Shown here: positions 34,527 to 46,143 of the stretch, piece after piece
Layout of the letters: each line of letters starts with the position of its first letter
How positions within the stretch are numbered: position 1 is the first letter of the stretch
Assembly (NCBI RefSeq): GCF_963675165.1
Contig: NC_087381.1
Span: 5,023,378-5,087,377, forward strand
Direction: 5' to 3'
DNA length: 64,000 nucleotides
Origin: Halichondria panicea
Taxonomy: Eukaryota > Porifera > Demospongiae > Suberitida > Halichondriidae
Notes under the pieces: model-generated
Seen by the model: only the letters and a program-made list of their open reading frames with translations
What the model was told of the DNA's origin: nothing
Database searches by the model: none
Program-made: the position numbers and the translations under genes

Positions 34527-34989
34527 GCAATAATTATGCACATAATCTTCAGTGCGGCCTGGAATCGAGGCTAATCCCTTTAATTATTGCTGACTGTGCA
34601 CAATTGTTGCTGAATCAGCATTATTTTTTGCAAAATATTCGTCATGCCTAGCTGGGTGGGGCTCGATCTGCAGCTAACGCTGCTTTGCCTGCAAGTAGTG
34701 CTCACTAGTTAGAGTTGTGCCAAGAAGTATTGTTTAGTGCTGGTAGTTTCAGTACTTAATAAGACACAATTGATCAATTCGGCAGCTCAATTCTCATGAC
34801 CACCACTCCGTCCGCAAGCGAGTTATTCTTTCCAAATTTTTGGGAGCTGTTACTTTCTTACCCATCTGTAGGTCCATGTAGTTAGTTTTGTGCAAAATCG
34901 TCTTGTGCTTCGAGCAATAGCCGCCGATTATAGGTATCTGGCTAAGATAGGTTACTTACTCTATATACGTATTTTTATCTAGGGGGTAC

Positions 34990-36809
34990 CAGGGGCGATC
35001 CTAGGATTCAGTCAATGGAGGTGCTCATTGCGCGCAAAGCGCGCCGCAAAATTTTGACCACGCCCACTTCCGGGGGGGGGGGGGGTCACGCCCCTTTTGT
35101 CGGCAACGCCCACTGTTTTCTAGATGGTGCACAGTACTGACAGTATATACAACCAGTCTGCCCTAAGACCCCAAATGTTGTAAGACAGGAAGTGCTACAA
35201 GTTGCCTCATGAATATATTAATGAGAACAGTTTTTCTTTGTTTCTGATAAAAGTAAAGGTTTTTAGAGCTATCTAAGTTGAAATATGTAATAAGAAGACA
35301 GTTTAACATACGATAAACACTTTAAAATATGAATTTGGGTCAAACTGGCATTAAGTTGTGAAAACGATTGCGGAAAGTTCGAGAGTTTGAGCAAGCTGTT
35401 CACCATCAACGTAGCAAGCTAAAAATTGGTTGATCAAATCAAAAGGATCTAAATTACAACATATTCAAGGTAAATGCCATACAAATGAATGGTGTTTGCA
35501 AAGCAGTTACACAAACTTTGAAATAAATACACAACTTGGCAATAGCATAGAACACTTCATGAATGACTTCAAGCCTTCTAGCTTGCTGCTAAGCATGCAC
35601 ATGCATCAGATGCACTAGTTGATCCTTTAGGCAGTCTCTGGTTCCATTCACATCTGGAGATATGCAGCCATGAGTTCCACCAACCACAGAGATTATTCAG
35701 AATGAGCTAACTTTGAGAGTTTGCGCAAGCTGTTCACACTATCTCAATCCAGTCCAAACTTGCTGAGTCAATACATTCCATATTGAACTAATTTATCTCC
35801 TAGTAACAAGTTCTAGTTCAGTAAATGGTCTGTGTTATGAGCTTTGGAAATTCAGAAAAAAATCACCCTTCACTACAATCTGACAGAGTTGTAGGGTGCA
35901 TCATTATGAATCTCATTATATAATTATGAATTTCATTAAAACAATGTTTTTGTGATGTCATCCTTATGAAACCATTAAAATACTTGTGGTATGTATTTCC
36001 TGTCTTGTCTTGCAAATACTGAAAACTTGGGGGTCTTAGGGCAGACTGAACAGTGCAGTGCAGTACAGTGCCATCAGCAAATCAAGAATGTTTATGACCA
36101 GAAGCTCAATTCGCCTGGGATGGCAAACTCTAGCCAACTCTTCTTAAGGTATGTCAAATGTCAATGCAATCATGTCTAGTCTACTCTGTGTAAATGTAGA
36201 AGTGTAAGTGATGATAAACGTTTGTTCCTTTGCTTGATCTGACGACAGTCTTGATTCTTTTCTTTTCAGGCCACTAAAAGATTGATCAGCTTACCAGGAG
36301 GTGACAGGCAGCGTACAAAGTATGACCACCAGTACCTTGATGTTGAGGAAAAGAGACTTTGTAGTTTACATTGCAAACATTGATTATTATTAATTTATTG
36401 TACATACATGTCATGTAGGCTTAATCATATAATTATACTATACATTCATGTACCTCATGTACCTGGATCCAAGAACCTTGTTGTGCTACAGCAAACCACT
36501 TCCTGCTGCCTAGCCTTATTTATTGAGCCCCTCCCCACTCTTAGCTTTACTAGTTCCCATGGATATCCCAGTAACGATCGAAGTTTTTTAGGCCAGCTTA
36601 GCTAGCTAGCTAGATCTAACTGGTATAAAGTTATTGTAACTATCACTATTAAGCTGTAGATAGCTGCAGTAAGTGTAGCTTCCTTCTAGCCAGCCAGTGA
36701 TGGTTGAACTATCTACTTGAGCTTCTCTGAGTCTGTATAGGGTGCTGGAGCACCAGAGTCTGGATGGGGGTGCTGGAGCACCCTAAGCACCACCCTGTGT
36801 ACGCCCCTG
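34990..36809. mobile_element. 1.8-kb element with CAGGGGCG ends, inserted in the left end of the HECT transposon
   Basis: Ends CAGGGGCG (34990) and CGCCCCTG (36809) with a 5-bp direct repeat GGTAC (34985-34989, 36810-36814). Taking it out restores 'CTAGGGGGTACTCTTTTTG', exactly the sequence at the intact right end of the host element. The ends look hAT-like, but hAT elements usually make 8-bp duplications. No transposase ORF is recognised. A G14 tract lies at about 35078. Confidence 0.82.
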
Positions 36810-37083
36810 GGTACTCTTTTTGTCAACTGTATAGAAAATAAACATTCAGGGGTACACTTTTTGTCAACTGGGTATGGAAAATATATATTCAGGGGTCTTT
36901 TTGTCAACTGGTATAAAAACTGAATATATACACTTATCAGTTTAGGTCCAAAAAATAATTGTTTAGCTACTAAACTAACTACTCTTCTATATAATTTTAA
37001 ATGTACATGAACTGGAAAGAGTACCCTCAAATAAAAAGAGTACCCCCAAATAAATCCTAAGGTTAAAGTACACGTACTTTAAC
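36810..37083. repeat. Left inverted end of the HECT transposon (inner part)
   Basis: Reverse complement of about 42913-43222. Contains three variants of 'CTTTTTGTCAACTG', the block 'TTTAGGTCCAAAAAATAATT' and the inner palindrome 'GGTTAAAGTACACGTACTTT'. Confidence 0.92.
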
Positions 37084-37298
37084 CTCGCTTGTATTTCTAT
37101 TTAAAGCGCAGGCTTAGAGTTTGAGTGTATCCCTACTTACTGTACCAGTACAGCTCGCCAGTATAGTACAGTGCAGTACAGCATGTCTTCATGGTTATTA
37201 GAGTCCCTTAGAACACTTATCGACGATCTGAATACTGGGAACTCTGGTGTAACTACGCTGGAAGCTGCTGATAGTTAAGTTACAAGAGGAGGATAGAG

Positions 37299-38774
37299 TT
37301 GATGTATAGAGAATTGTTGGCTACAGAGATTGTTGATGGATCTTTGAGTCAAACAGAAACGGAAGCCCTGGGCTATGTAGCACAAGCTTATAAGGAAATG
37401 AGCAATTTGGTGGATATGCTGGTGGCACGACCAGTTGCGAGCAGATTTTGTACACCTACCTTAGCTTCTGGAGAAGTGGGAAGGCCTTCATTTCAGATTC
37501 CCTGTGATCAGCTCAGATACCTTATTGATTACCGTTTCTCTGTACCTCAAATTTCCCAGCTATTAGGTGTGTCAATTCGTACCGTTCGACGTAGAATGTC
37601 TGAGAACAATATGTCCATTCGATCAACTTATTCACAGCTCAGTGATAATCAACTGGAAAAGGTCATAGCTGACATCCAGCGCCTATTTCCTAACTGGAAA
37701 TCGACAAATGTATGGCCATCTCATTTCTCGTGGTATTCGGGTTCAATATCACCGGGTACAAGAGGCACAGTCTCGAGTTGACCCAGAAGGTAGTGTGTTA
37801 AGGAGGCTCCAGATTATCAGGAGGCGATGTTACTCCGTACCTGGTCCTCAACACCTATGGCGTATTGACGGACACCACAAGCTGATCCGGTAAGTTAAAA
37901 GTAGAGGTGTAAAGGTGTAATTACTCGTCAGTTTGGCCTGACATGACATTTCAATCTGCCCTATATAAAAATAGTATTTACATTTTGGTCTCAGGTGGAA
38001 GCTAGTAACCCATGGTGGGATAGATGGTTACAGTCGTTTGATAGTGTTCTTAAAGTGTTCCAGTAACAACAGAGCCGACACTGTTATGCAAGCTTTTTCC
38101 GAAGCTGTCCGCTATTATGGCAATCCAAGTCGTGTGAGGGCTGACCGAGGTGAGGAAAATGTTGTTGTTAGTGACTATATGATTGCCCTACGTGGATCTG
38201 GAAGAGGCAGCTTTATTGGTGGCCAAAGCGTGCATAATCAACGCATTGAAAGGCTTTGGCATGATGTGTTCAGCTCATGTATTATTGTGTACTACTCTCT
38301 TTTTTGTTACAAGGAAGATGTTGGTATATTAAACATAGATGATCCACTACACCTGTTTTCACTGCACTATGTGTATGTGCCTCGCATCAATGAAAGCCTA
38401 AAACAGTTCGAAAGTGCATGGAATAATCACCCATTGTCATCAGTGCGTAATCTGAGCCCAAATCAACTTTGGTTGACTGGCACGCATCCAGATTTCTGTG
38501 ATGATGAGGTAAGCTTACATTACAGTGATGTAAATGATTTACACTCCGTCACGTTGTTTAGGTATCATCACTCGATCAGTTTGGGTTGGATTGGAATGGG
38601 CCACTCACTTCTGACAATGATGGTGTTGTATGCGTGGATCCACCAGACGTACCTCTTACCAGTGACGATTATGAACAGCTGTGTATACAAATTGATCCTG
38701 TTCAGCTAAGTTCTGAGTATGGGTTAGATGTGTATGCAAGAACAATTCAATATGTGTACAGCCACATTAGTTAG
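37299..38774 (+). pseudogene. Integrase-like (rve/DDE) transposase, one frameshift
   Basis: Three exons: 37299-37889, 37995-38508 and 38562-38774, joined by GTAAGT..TCAG and GTAAGC..TTTAG with phases that keep the frame. The N-terminus has a helix-turn-helix: 'FSVPQISQLLGVSIRTVRRR'. The core has Asp in 'LWRIDGHHKLIR', Asp in 'VRADRGEEN' and Glu in 'HNQRIERLWHD', the DDE triad of retroviral-integrase-fold enzymes. A one- or two-base change near 37694 shifts the frame inside exon 1; the sequence resumes at 'MYGHLISRG'. An earlier ATG (37182) opens a 31-codon frame that soon hits stops, so I use 37299. The enzyme would cut and join the element's ends. Confidence 0.82.
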
Positions 38775-39549
38775 AGATAGATATTAATTTGTTGTGTGAC
38801 TTTGTGTGTATGAAACTGACAATAATTTATTATGATTATTACACTTATAACCGAGTGGGGGTGAGCTTCCATAACCATTAATTGACATCCTCTTTAATTT
38901 TATGATAATTGCACATAATTATATTCAGTTAACGGCCGGTTAATGAGAAATGAGTGTGATGTGAACACTAGCAGTTGAGCAAAGTAGTGAGTAACGGGTT
39001 GGTTAAATGAGTCAAAAAATGAAAAGTCACTGTTCAGTTCAAAGGATGCCAAGGCCATCGTTTCCTTTTAGGGAGAGTACAAAACACTGCTTGAACTGTT
39101 CATAATTGTCATGCTTGAAGGGAATCCTTATACGAAGGTCACATGTGCTGGCTGTTGCCAGCTGTCCTTCAATGAAAGTCGGCACAGGTCGTGTGGGGAA
39201 TCCAAGAGGAGGCTCTTTTGATGCTCCTGTAAAGAAAATGAGAATGTCTTCGACAGTTACCACCTCTCCATTTTCTGTAATAACGTCTCGATCTGCAATT
39301 AAGGGAAAAAAGATTGCCGCCGTAACCTACAACCTTTGAACAATATCCACTTAATTAAATGTGTATTGTTGAATGTATAAGTCACTTACAAAAATAAATT
39401 AATTATAATTACCTTCACATTCCTCAATGAAGTCTAGTAGAAACATGTTCGAGGATTAGTTTCAGAAGAAAAGTTGGCCTTCAGAAGTGACTACCTTTGT
39501 TGAGAACAGTAGCCTCAGCAACAAACAGAGGTTTCATCAAAAAAGAGTA

Positions 39550-39857
39550 CAGTAGAACCTCGATTATCCGGACACCTTGGTTCCAGAAGCAGGCCGGATA
39601 AGTGAATATGCCGGATAATCGAATAGATAAACCACGCCTTGATCCACCCACTTTATTGATGAACAGCAGTGCCACATGTTGTCTGCGCATGCGCAAAAGA
39701 AAAGCAGGCATGTGTCCATGGTAACAGCTGCAACGCGCATGCGCATTTGAGGGACACGCCCATTTTCTGAATTATGTAATCTGATTAAAAAGAAAACTGC
39801 CAAGCCGGATAATCAAGGTTCCGGATAATCGAGGGCCGGATAATCGAGGTTCTACTG
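39550..39857. mobile_element. pogo/Tigger-like MITE, 308 bp, in a HECT exon
   Basis: Inverted ends CAGTAGAACCTCGATTATCC with TA on both sides (39548-39549, 39858-39859). It is the reverse-oriented near twin of 25702-26000. Joining the flanks at one TA would keep the HECT reading frame open, so the target was an intact coding exon. Confidence 0.95.
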
Positions 39858-41899
39858 TACTTTATTATTGTTTCCAGAACACTCTGGTTTTGTAAACCCT
39901 CACACAGCTGATCCATTTCTGCCTTCGTCTTAATGAGAGTGTGATAGTCCCGTAAGGTTTTCTTCAAGTGGTCTTTATCGTTAACAGTCAGCAAACATAA
40001 TGCCTTACGGAATCCAGTTTCACACACAAGGGAATCGTTAGCCTTGTCTGGATTGTCGTCATCAAATAGAAATGTAAGGTCTTCGTCTTTGTCTGCTTTC
40101 TCAATCTAAAGATAAAAGTGCTTGTACTTACTTACTATAAATATACAACCTTACCTGCTCTAGCAAAACCCGAACTTCTGAATCTGCAACTTTCTTGTCA
40201 TTAACCACTTGTCCAATATACTGACCGGTAGCAATATAATTGTAGACGGAAGGGTGCAGCACTGGTAAGCCCGAACCACCTTGCACAATACACATGGCAA
40301 TCAACATTCCAATAGCTTTAAAGTCACCCCGCTATAAAAAAAGACAACATAAACATAAAATTGTATGACTAACATAGTGGACACATGACACCCGCCTCGA
40401 TTTAACTATAATCATAGGCACAGTGCTACGAGGACTAACCTGCAGAGCTGGTACATTCTTGTCTAGGAAACATTCACCGCTATCATTGGACACACAGTAA
40501 GAAGAAGAAACACCACTGGCAAACAGACGCCAGAATTCTCTAGAAGGACCACCGGTATCAACACCCTCTTCACCAACAAAGTGAACCTGTGAAAGTATTA
40601 TAGAAATGTTAATGTTCAACACCAACCCAAGTATCTACACTATATACTTGTACTGCAACAACATACCCGAAGTAGGTTAGTAGAATTGAATCGCTTCTTT
40701 TCAGCTGCTCTCACACCATCAACAACCACATGACTCCTCCTTACATCTAAGCTACAACGAGGGGTCATATCCCACTCCTCATCAGTACTCGGAAGCTTGA
40801 TACCATTTTTTTGCTGCAACATCACCACTACATCCTGCAGTGTGTCAACTTCTTCCTCCACGCTACACACAATAATTATATTGTACATAATATGCCAAAA
40901 AATCACGTCTAACACATACCCTTCTACAGCATCTTGCAGGCTTCTTGAAATTGCTTCTGACACATCACTTTCAAATGTTAAATCAACACTTGATGTAGCA
41001 GTTGAGATAGCCTAAAACACACATCAGTCACAGTAAGCCAGTCACATCGTATATGTAACAAGACAATAACAAATTACCCCTTGGCATGGCGTTATTGGAG
41101 AAAATGGGGGAGCAGTTGGAGAAGTAGGGGACCGTGTGCAGCCACCATCTTCTAGGAATTCCTCCATCTCAGAAGGAATGTAATCCCCACTTCGTAAATA
41201 CTCCGAACACTCACCTGCTTCAGGTGGGGAGCACTTGTTATCCCTATATACACAACAGTTGTTGGTACAGTTTTAACGCACAATCTAATAAATTACCTGA
41301 CACAAGCTTTGATGTGGCTTCTCATCAGGTGCATTGGTACTGACTTCTCGCAGTGCATACACTTTTCAACAGGAGCTATTCCCTACAATAAACAATGCCC
41401 AGTAAACAATAACACAAAAGTCACACAACTAAATAGCATACCAAGTCATCTTTGTCCACTAGTGGATCCAATGACAGGTCTTTCTGAATCGGCCTAACAA
41501 ACACTTTAGCCTGGCCAACAATACGACGCAGATACTCTGCAGTGTATCCGTCAGATGGTGGGCTAATGACAAATAGCTCTCGATTGTTGTGTTGCTGGGT
41601 GCGTAGTAACTCGTAGCCACCAGCGTTGCGTAACTTTGGAAATGCACTGGTGATTTCATCATGAAATTCGAAAGGCTCTCCAAAGTCAAGGAATGGTATC
41701 TTTTTCGGACCTAGACCTGCCCTAATTAGATCAATTTTCTCCATTGACGAAGGTGGAGTCAACTGGCCACAACTAGCTAAACAGATGAACTCGTGCTCCC
41801 AAAGGCTAAGTTTCACTTTTTTCGACTTTTTGGGCCCTTTTCCTTTTCTTTGCATCCAGGATGGCCGTTGCACTTGCGCAGTGTTACGACCAAGCATTT

Positions 41900-42150
41900 G
41901 CGAGCGAGGTTGCATCATCTGCTGATGCTGGAGAGGTTGCACACCACGATTAGCAGGTTGCATCATCTGCTGGAGAGGTTGCAGACCACTCACTTGATTA
42001 GCAGGTTGCATCATCTGCTGGAGAGGTTGAACACCACTAGCAGGTTGCATCATCTGCTGGAGAGGTTGAACACCACTCGGTGCTTGATTAGCAGGTTGCA
42101 TCATCAGCTGGAGAGGTTGCAGGCCACTCCTTTCAGGTTGCATCATCTGC
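41900..42150 (-). repeat. Coding minisatellite, Q/M-rich
   Basis: Tandem units of about 42-54 bp with 'GGTTGCATCATCTGCTGGAG' on the plus strand, encoding 'LQQMMQPA' repeats at the N-terminus of the HECT protein. Confidence 0.9.
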
Positions 42151-42912
42151 TGACGCTGGACACCCCTTCCTGCATATCAAAAACATAGCATGTGAATTCC
42201 CAAAGTGATTATATTAAGCTCTCACTTATGAGAGTTTTATTCTGCTGCATACTCTATAAGGTTAGGGGTACTTCCAAAGCTCTTACGACATTAATTTTTA
42301 GACCCCCCCCCCCTTAGTCTCGCGGACCCAGACCCTGAATAAGGGTCTGGCCAATTTCACCGTACAGAGTTGTGTTGACCGCGCCACAAATATTGTGGCG
42401 CTCTAAGTGGCTGATAAGTGTTTGTAGTAAGTTGTGAAACCGCACAGCTGCACCGCTAGCTAAAGTAGATTTGGCAAATCTAATTATGTGGTTTCACACA
42501 TCCGTCTCCACCCACTAACCAATTATCAATGTAAACAGCCACTTAGGCTCATGTGTAATTTGCCAGACGATAATATATCGGCTGGTCCACGAGACTACCC
42601 CCCCCTCTTAACATCACAAGTTTTGACACACTAGTTATTGAATGGTCACAGACCAATAGTTAAATCCCTCTAGCTCTAACTCTTCGTAATATAAATGATG
42701 ATACTATAAACGTAATCACACCTGCACTTCTTTCAGGAAGTCTTGTAAGAGCCTGCCTCAAGAAGTTTCTCGTAGCTTTCACTCCATCTGTATTATATGG
42801 ATAACCGTTTGGGTTTCCAGTAGCCATGTCACACTGCTAACAGAAGACTAACAGATAACAGTATCTTTGGTCTACGACTGAGCCACGTGTTGAAGCTTAT
42901 TGCGCATGTGCA

Positions 42913-43245
42913 CTAAAGGTTAAAGTACATGTACTTTAACCTTAGGATTTATTTGGGGGTACTCTTTTTATTTGGGGGTACTCTTTTTATTTGAGGGTAC
43001 TCTTTCCAGTTCAGGTATATACATTTAAAATTATATAGAAGACAGTAGTTAGTTTTGTAGCTAAACAATTATTTTTTGGACCTAAACTGATAAGTGTATA
43101 TATTCAGTTTTTATACCAGTTGACAAAAAGACCCCTGAATATATATTTTCCATACCCCAGTTGACAAAAAGTGTACCCCTGAATGTTTATTTTCTATATA
43201 TACCAGTTGACAAAAAGAGTACCCCCTAGATACAAATACGTATAT
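42913..43245. repeat. Right inverted end of the HECT transposon
   Basis: Uninterrupted right end. Starts with 'AAGGTTAAAGTACATGTACT' and closes with 'AAAGAGTACCCCCTAGATAC'. It gives the reference against which the insertion in the left end can be read. Confidence 0.93.
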
Positions 43246-43250
43246 ACTCT

Positions 43251-43735
43251 AATTTTGGCACTAATATTGCGCCATAAGGTAGCCTCTCCTTTTTCTTTTT
43301 TCTGTTCTTTATCACAATAAGACATGATAATGAGAGACATAATATAATGTAGCTGAACAGAAATTAATATTAAAAATTATATATATATCTTGTTCTTGTC
43401 TTCTTTGTCTTTGAATTGTGACCTTTTGAAGCATGATACTAGCTTATTAAATTGTGCATGAGAACAGTATGATACAGGCTGAATACAGGCCGTTTGTACG
43501 GGCTGTATGTGAACGGCCTGTTTAGTAGTGTCTACCCAACGGTCCCGTATCAGGATGTGGTAAACGTCCTGTAACGGACATGTAACGGACCTGACACGCC
43601 CCGTGGATTTTTGGCTGTGTAAAATACTGTTTTAATTAACGTTCAATGAGATAAAATACGGTAAATAATAAATTAATTGTCCACCCACGCGCCAACAGTA
43701 AATACCAGGCCCACTATTCAAGGGGCTGGAGTCGA
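43251..43735. other. Spacer, no gene seen
   Basis: AT-rich sequence without a recognisable ORF. A short block around 43480-43600 is rich in 'CGGCCTGT', 'GTAACGGAC' and similar motifs. Confidence 0.45.
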
Positions 43736-43739
43736 GGCT

Positions 43740-44690
43740 AGAGTCACTTTTCTTGGTTCAGATGTCAAAATTCAGAGGAGGTACGACATAGGTTGACCTT
43801 TTGCTAATGAGTTACTCCCGTATTGCATTCCTGCAGCATGACAGGATGTCACGCCCACATTTACCTAGAGGAGGTGTGGCCTCGCGTCATATTTTATCAT
43901 CAAGTTTCACGGAGGAATTGTGAGTGTACGGAGAAAGAAGAGAATATACGGAAGCACAACACCAAAACTTGCTCTCCTAGCTAGCTAAAAGACTACAAAC
44001 GATCATAGTACTCCACAGTAGTTATAAATAATGCCTAACTATATCCTGTGACATAAGAAAATGAATAGCATAGTCGTAGTTGAAGAAATGAGCTATAAAC
44101 TTACAGTGTAAGAGTTTGTTGCGCTTTCTATGGCTACTGTGTTAATGTAATACTTATAGTAGATACTAAGATTGATAAACTAGTAGAAAATGCCTCTTGG
44201 AGAGACTCCAGAAGAGATAAACACAAAGAACAGTAAAATAGCGCTGACGGTGCATAAAATACTTGTTGAGTCAACACAAATATCATGTGGGCGTGACATC
44301 CTGTCATGCTGCAGGAATGCAATACGGGAGTAACTCATTAGCAAAAGGTCAACCTATGTCGTACCTCCTCTGGTCAAAATTTGACATCTCCAATCAGATT
44401 CGCAAGAATGCAATTAAACTGTCACATGATTCCACTTCACAGAGGAGGTTGATAGTACTTGACCTTTGTCATTTTTAAAACTATGCCAGTAGGCAATGGC
44501 TAACTTAAATTCCTGTATACATCAACTAAAAATGTTATTTCAAGCACAGAGAATCTTTCAAATCTCACTTCAAATCTCACTAAATCTGTATAGGAGTAGA
44601 GATAATAGCCAGCCAGTTTTAGCATGTCACCACGCCCATTTCCGACACGCCCACTTTTGACTGTCTGAAAACCAAGAAAGTGACTCTGTT
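43740..44690. mobile_element. Inverted-repeat element (MITE-like)
   Basis: Arms of about 104 bp (43760-43862 and 44287-44390) share 'GAGGAGGTACGACATAGGTT', 'GAGTTACTCCCGTATTGCAT' and 'GACAGGATGTCACGCCCACAT'. An outer pair 'GTCACTTTTCTTGGTT' / 'AACCAAGAAAGTGAC' (43742, 44669) is about 280 bp further from the right arm, so the right side may hold a later insertion. No coding potential seen. Confidence 0.7.
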
Positions 44691-44750
44691 TGCCAGACTA
44701 CTCTCTCCCGGGAGGAGTCTGGCCTCGAGACTAGGCATAGATAGACCCAT

Positions 44751-46143
44751 TGCAGTGGGTGTGGTTATGACGTCACGCTTTGATACTTCAATGATAGCCG
44801 CCATTTTGGGGTACCACACATCAAACAGATATTAATTTTGTGCAATTTACAGGTAAAATTAGTGATTTTTGTACTTTTATAATTATTGTGGAAATCCTAG
44901 TAGTAGGGATAAAAACAAGAACTTCTACTGACTCCCAAGTGTCATCCCAAGTCAAAGAGACAACGAATTAGAGCTGAGCAGCCTGAGACAGAGAATGGCT
45001 TGTGTATTTTCTGCAGTTTTGCTGCCACGGTTCCTGTAACTTTTTCATAGAATGTTCAATTCACGGTTCATACTTGCACACACATGTCACGAATCATAAT
45101 TATAGCTAAATATAGCTAACACACATAAACTTGAAAATAACTCTATGTCATTGCAATGTGCAAATTTCCACTAGTACAGAGCCATCTTTTCACTCCTTGT
45201 TTTCAGCCGCATTTTGAAGGATCTAGCCCAATAATGATATCTAGCTTGTTCAGGTACTTCTTCTTGCCACCTTGGTCTTGTTTTAAAGATAAATAACCTT
45301 CTACAAAGGGTATCTTTTTGGTACTAAATACTAGCCAAATCGTGTTCATTGTACGTGAAAGTCTGCTGCTGGTACCTCAAAATATTTTTTAATGAGTGAC
45401 TGAGGCTGAGATATAGATATGGCAGGGTAAAGTGAAGCTATAATTATTCAGAGTTTAGACAGAGAGGTTGGAGTCCGCAATGGTGAGGTCCACGGAAGCA
45501 GCTAGATGGCCGTTGAAGGATGACTTCGAAGATCTGGCGCCTCTCAGACACATGATGGAGGATCTGAGTAGAGAGAAAGATATTCTACATCTTAGCCAGC
45601 CAATGGTGGTGCTGTATGGTTGCTTCCATTTGTCCGAGAGCATGCTGGCCAGGCGTTTGTAGAAGGCTCCAGCTGCTGGGCCAAGGCCACCTGTGGTAGC
45701 GAAGACCAGGGGGGTAATATAGGAGTGCTCCACTTCTCTTATACGTTGCCAGTTCATAGTGCCTCTTTTCAGGTTCTCATGGTGGCGATAAGATGCGGTT
45801 AGAGAGGAGTGTCTGTTCGAGGGAGCAAATGGGTTAAAAACCCTAACGTCAAAGAACGCTCTCTCGAAAGAACTTCCCCAAAAACCATTAGCCACTACAT
45901 CAAGACGGGCACCGTTCTGTCGATTTGCGGTGGTTCTGTTGAATGTTTCGCTTGTGATGGGTTGTAGAGACGGTTCAGTGGCCACTCCATGGCAAGTTTC
46001 TTTTAAAAGCGATGCTGTGATATCTCTCAGCTCGTTGTGTCTAATTGAGGGGAATCCTCCTCTGGGTACCTCAAAATGGCTGACATTCCAATGACATCAT
46101 TATTAATTACGTCACATTATTAATTACGTCACTGCAATGGGTC
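44751..46143. mobile_element. Inverted-repeat element carrying a polyprotein tail
   Basis: The ends pair 'GACCCATTGCAGTG' with 'CACTGCAATGGGTC', followed inward by TGACGTCA-type motifs and 'GCCATTTTGGGGTACC' against 'GGTACCTCAAAATGGC'. Between them lies a minus-strand coding fragment (45455-46068) that starts right at the right arm. No flanking TSD was identified with confidence. Confidence 0.62.
45455..46068 (-). pseudogene. C-terminal tail of a transposon/retroelement polyprotein
   Basis: The frame is open from about 46068 and its first ATG is at 45985. It reads 'GGFPSIRHNELRDITASLLK', then 'GARLDVVANGFWG', 'FFDVRVFNPFAPSNR', 'LVFATTGGLGPAAGAFYKRL' and 'ISFSLLRSSIMCLRGARSS'. I know this block as the C-terminus of long ORFs, common in cnidarian and sponge genomes, that accompany reverse-transcriptase-like elements. 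'RLDV...FDVRV' is suggestive of a PD-(D/E)XK nuclease, but that is inference. There is no RT part here, so the piece is truncated and cannot act alone. Confidence 0.6.

Larger units (their letters stand above)
39039..42827 (-). pseudogene. HECT E3 ubiquitin ligase carried by the transposon, interrupted by a MITE
   Basis: Exons with GT-AG borders: 42827-42722 (ATG), 42169-41442, 41382-41297, 41243-41078, 41011-40920, 40862-40677, 40586-40440, 40331-40155, 40105-39495, 39433-39413 (21 bp) and 39292-39039 (stop 39041-39039). Order: a Q/M-rich repeat 'GVQPLQQMMQPA' (about six copies), a C2HC finger 'CMHCEKSVPMHLMRSHIKAC' (UBZ-like), an acidic linker, then HECT: 'VHFVGEEGVDTGGPSREFW', 'GDFKAIGMLIA', and the C-lobe 'FTGASKEPPLGFP' and 'LATASTCDLRIRIP' with the catalytic Cys. 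Every exon is open except 40105-39495, where a MITE sits. It would transfer ubiquitin to substrates; resemblance to G2E3-type ligases is by motif. It faces the transposase tail to tail, with 264 bp between. Confidence 0.87.
34963..43245. mobile_element. 8.3-kb transposon carrying an integrase-like transposase and a HECT ubiquitin ligase
   Basis: The left end starts ATATACGTATTTTTATCTAG at 34963, continuing GGGGGTAC; this is interrupted by the element at 34990-36809 and resumes through 37083. The right end is its complement (42913-43245). About 300 bp of inverted repeat is visible, including 'CTTTTTGTCAACTG' blocks and an inner 'AAGGTTAAAGTAC' palindrome. A 5-bp direct repeat ACTCT flanks the whole (34958-34962, 43246-43250). 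Inside are two convergent genes, transposase (+) and HECT ligase (-). Without the two nested insertions it is about 6.1 kb. The transposase is integrase (rve)-like, perhaps IS3EU-related; the superfamily is not settled. Confidence 0.85.

Noticed and set aside
34208..34651. ORFs running through the N gap
   Set aside because: They are open only because unknown bases contain no stop codons; no real sequence supports them.
35430..36605. Short ORFs in the CAGGGGCG element
   Set aside because: None exceeds about 65 codons or shows transposase motifs; the element looks non-autonomous.
37182..37277. Upstream start for the integrase
   Set aside because: The ATG at 37182 opens 31 codons and then meets several stops before 37299; no splice pair joining it was found.
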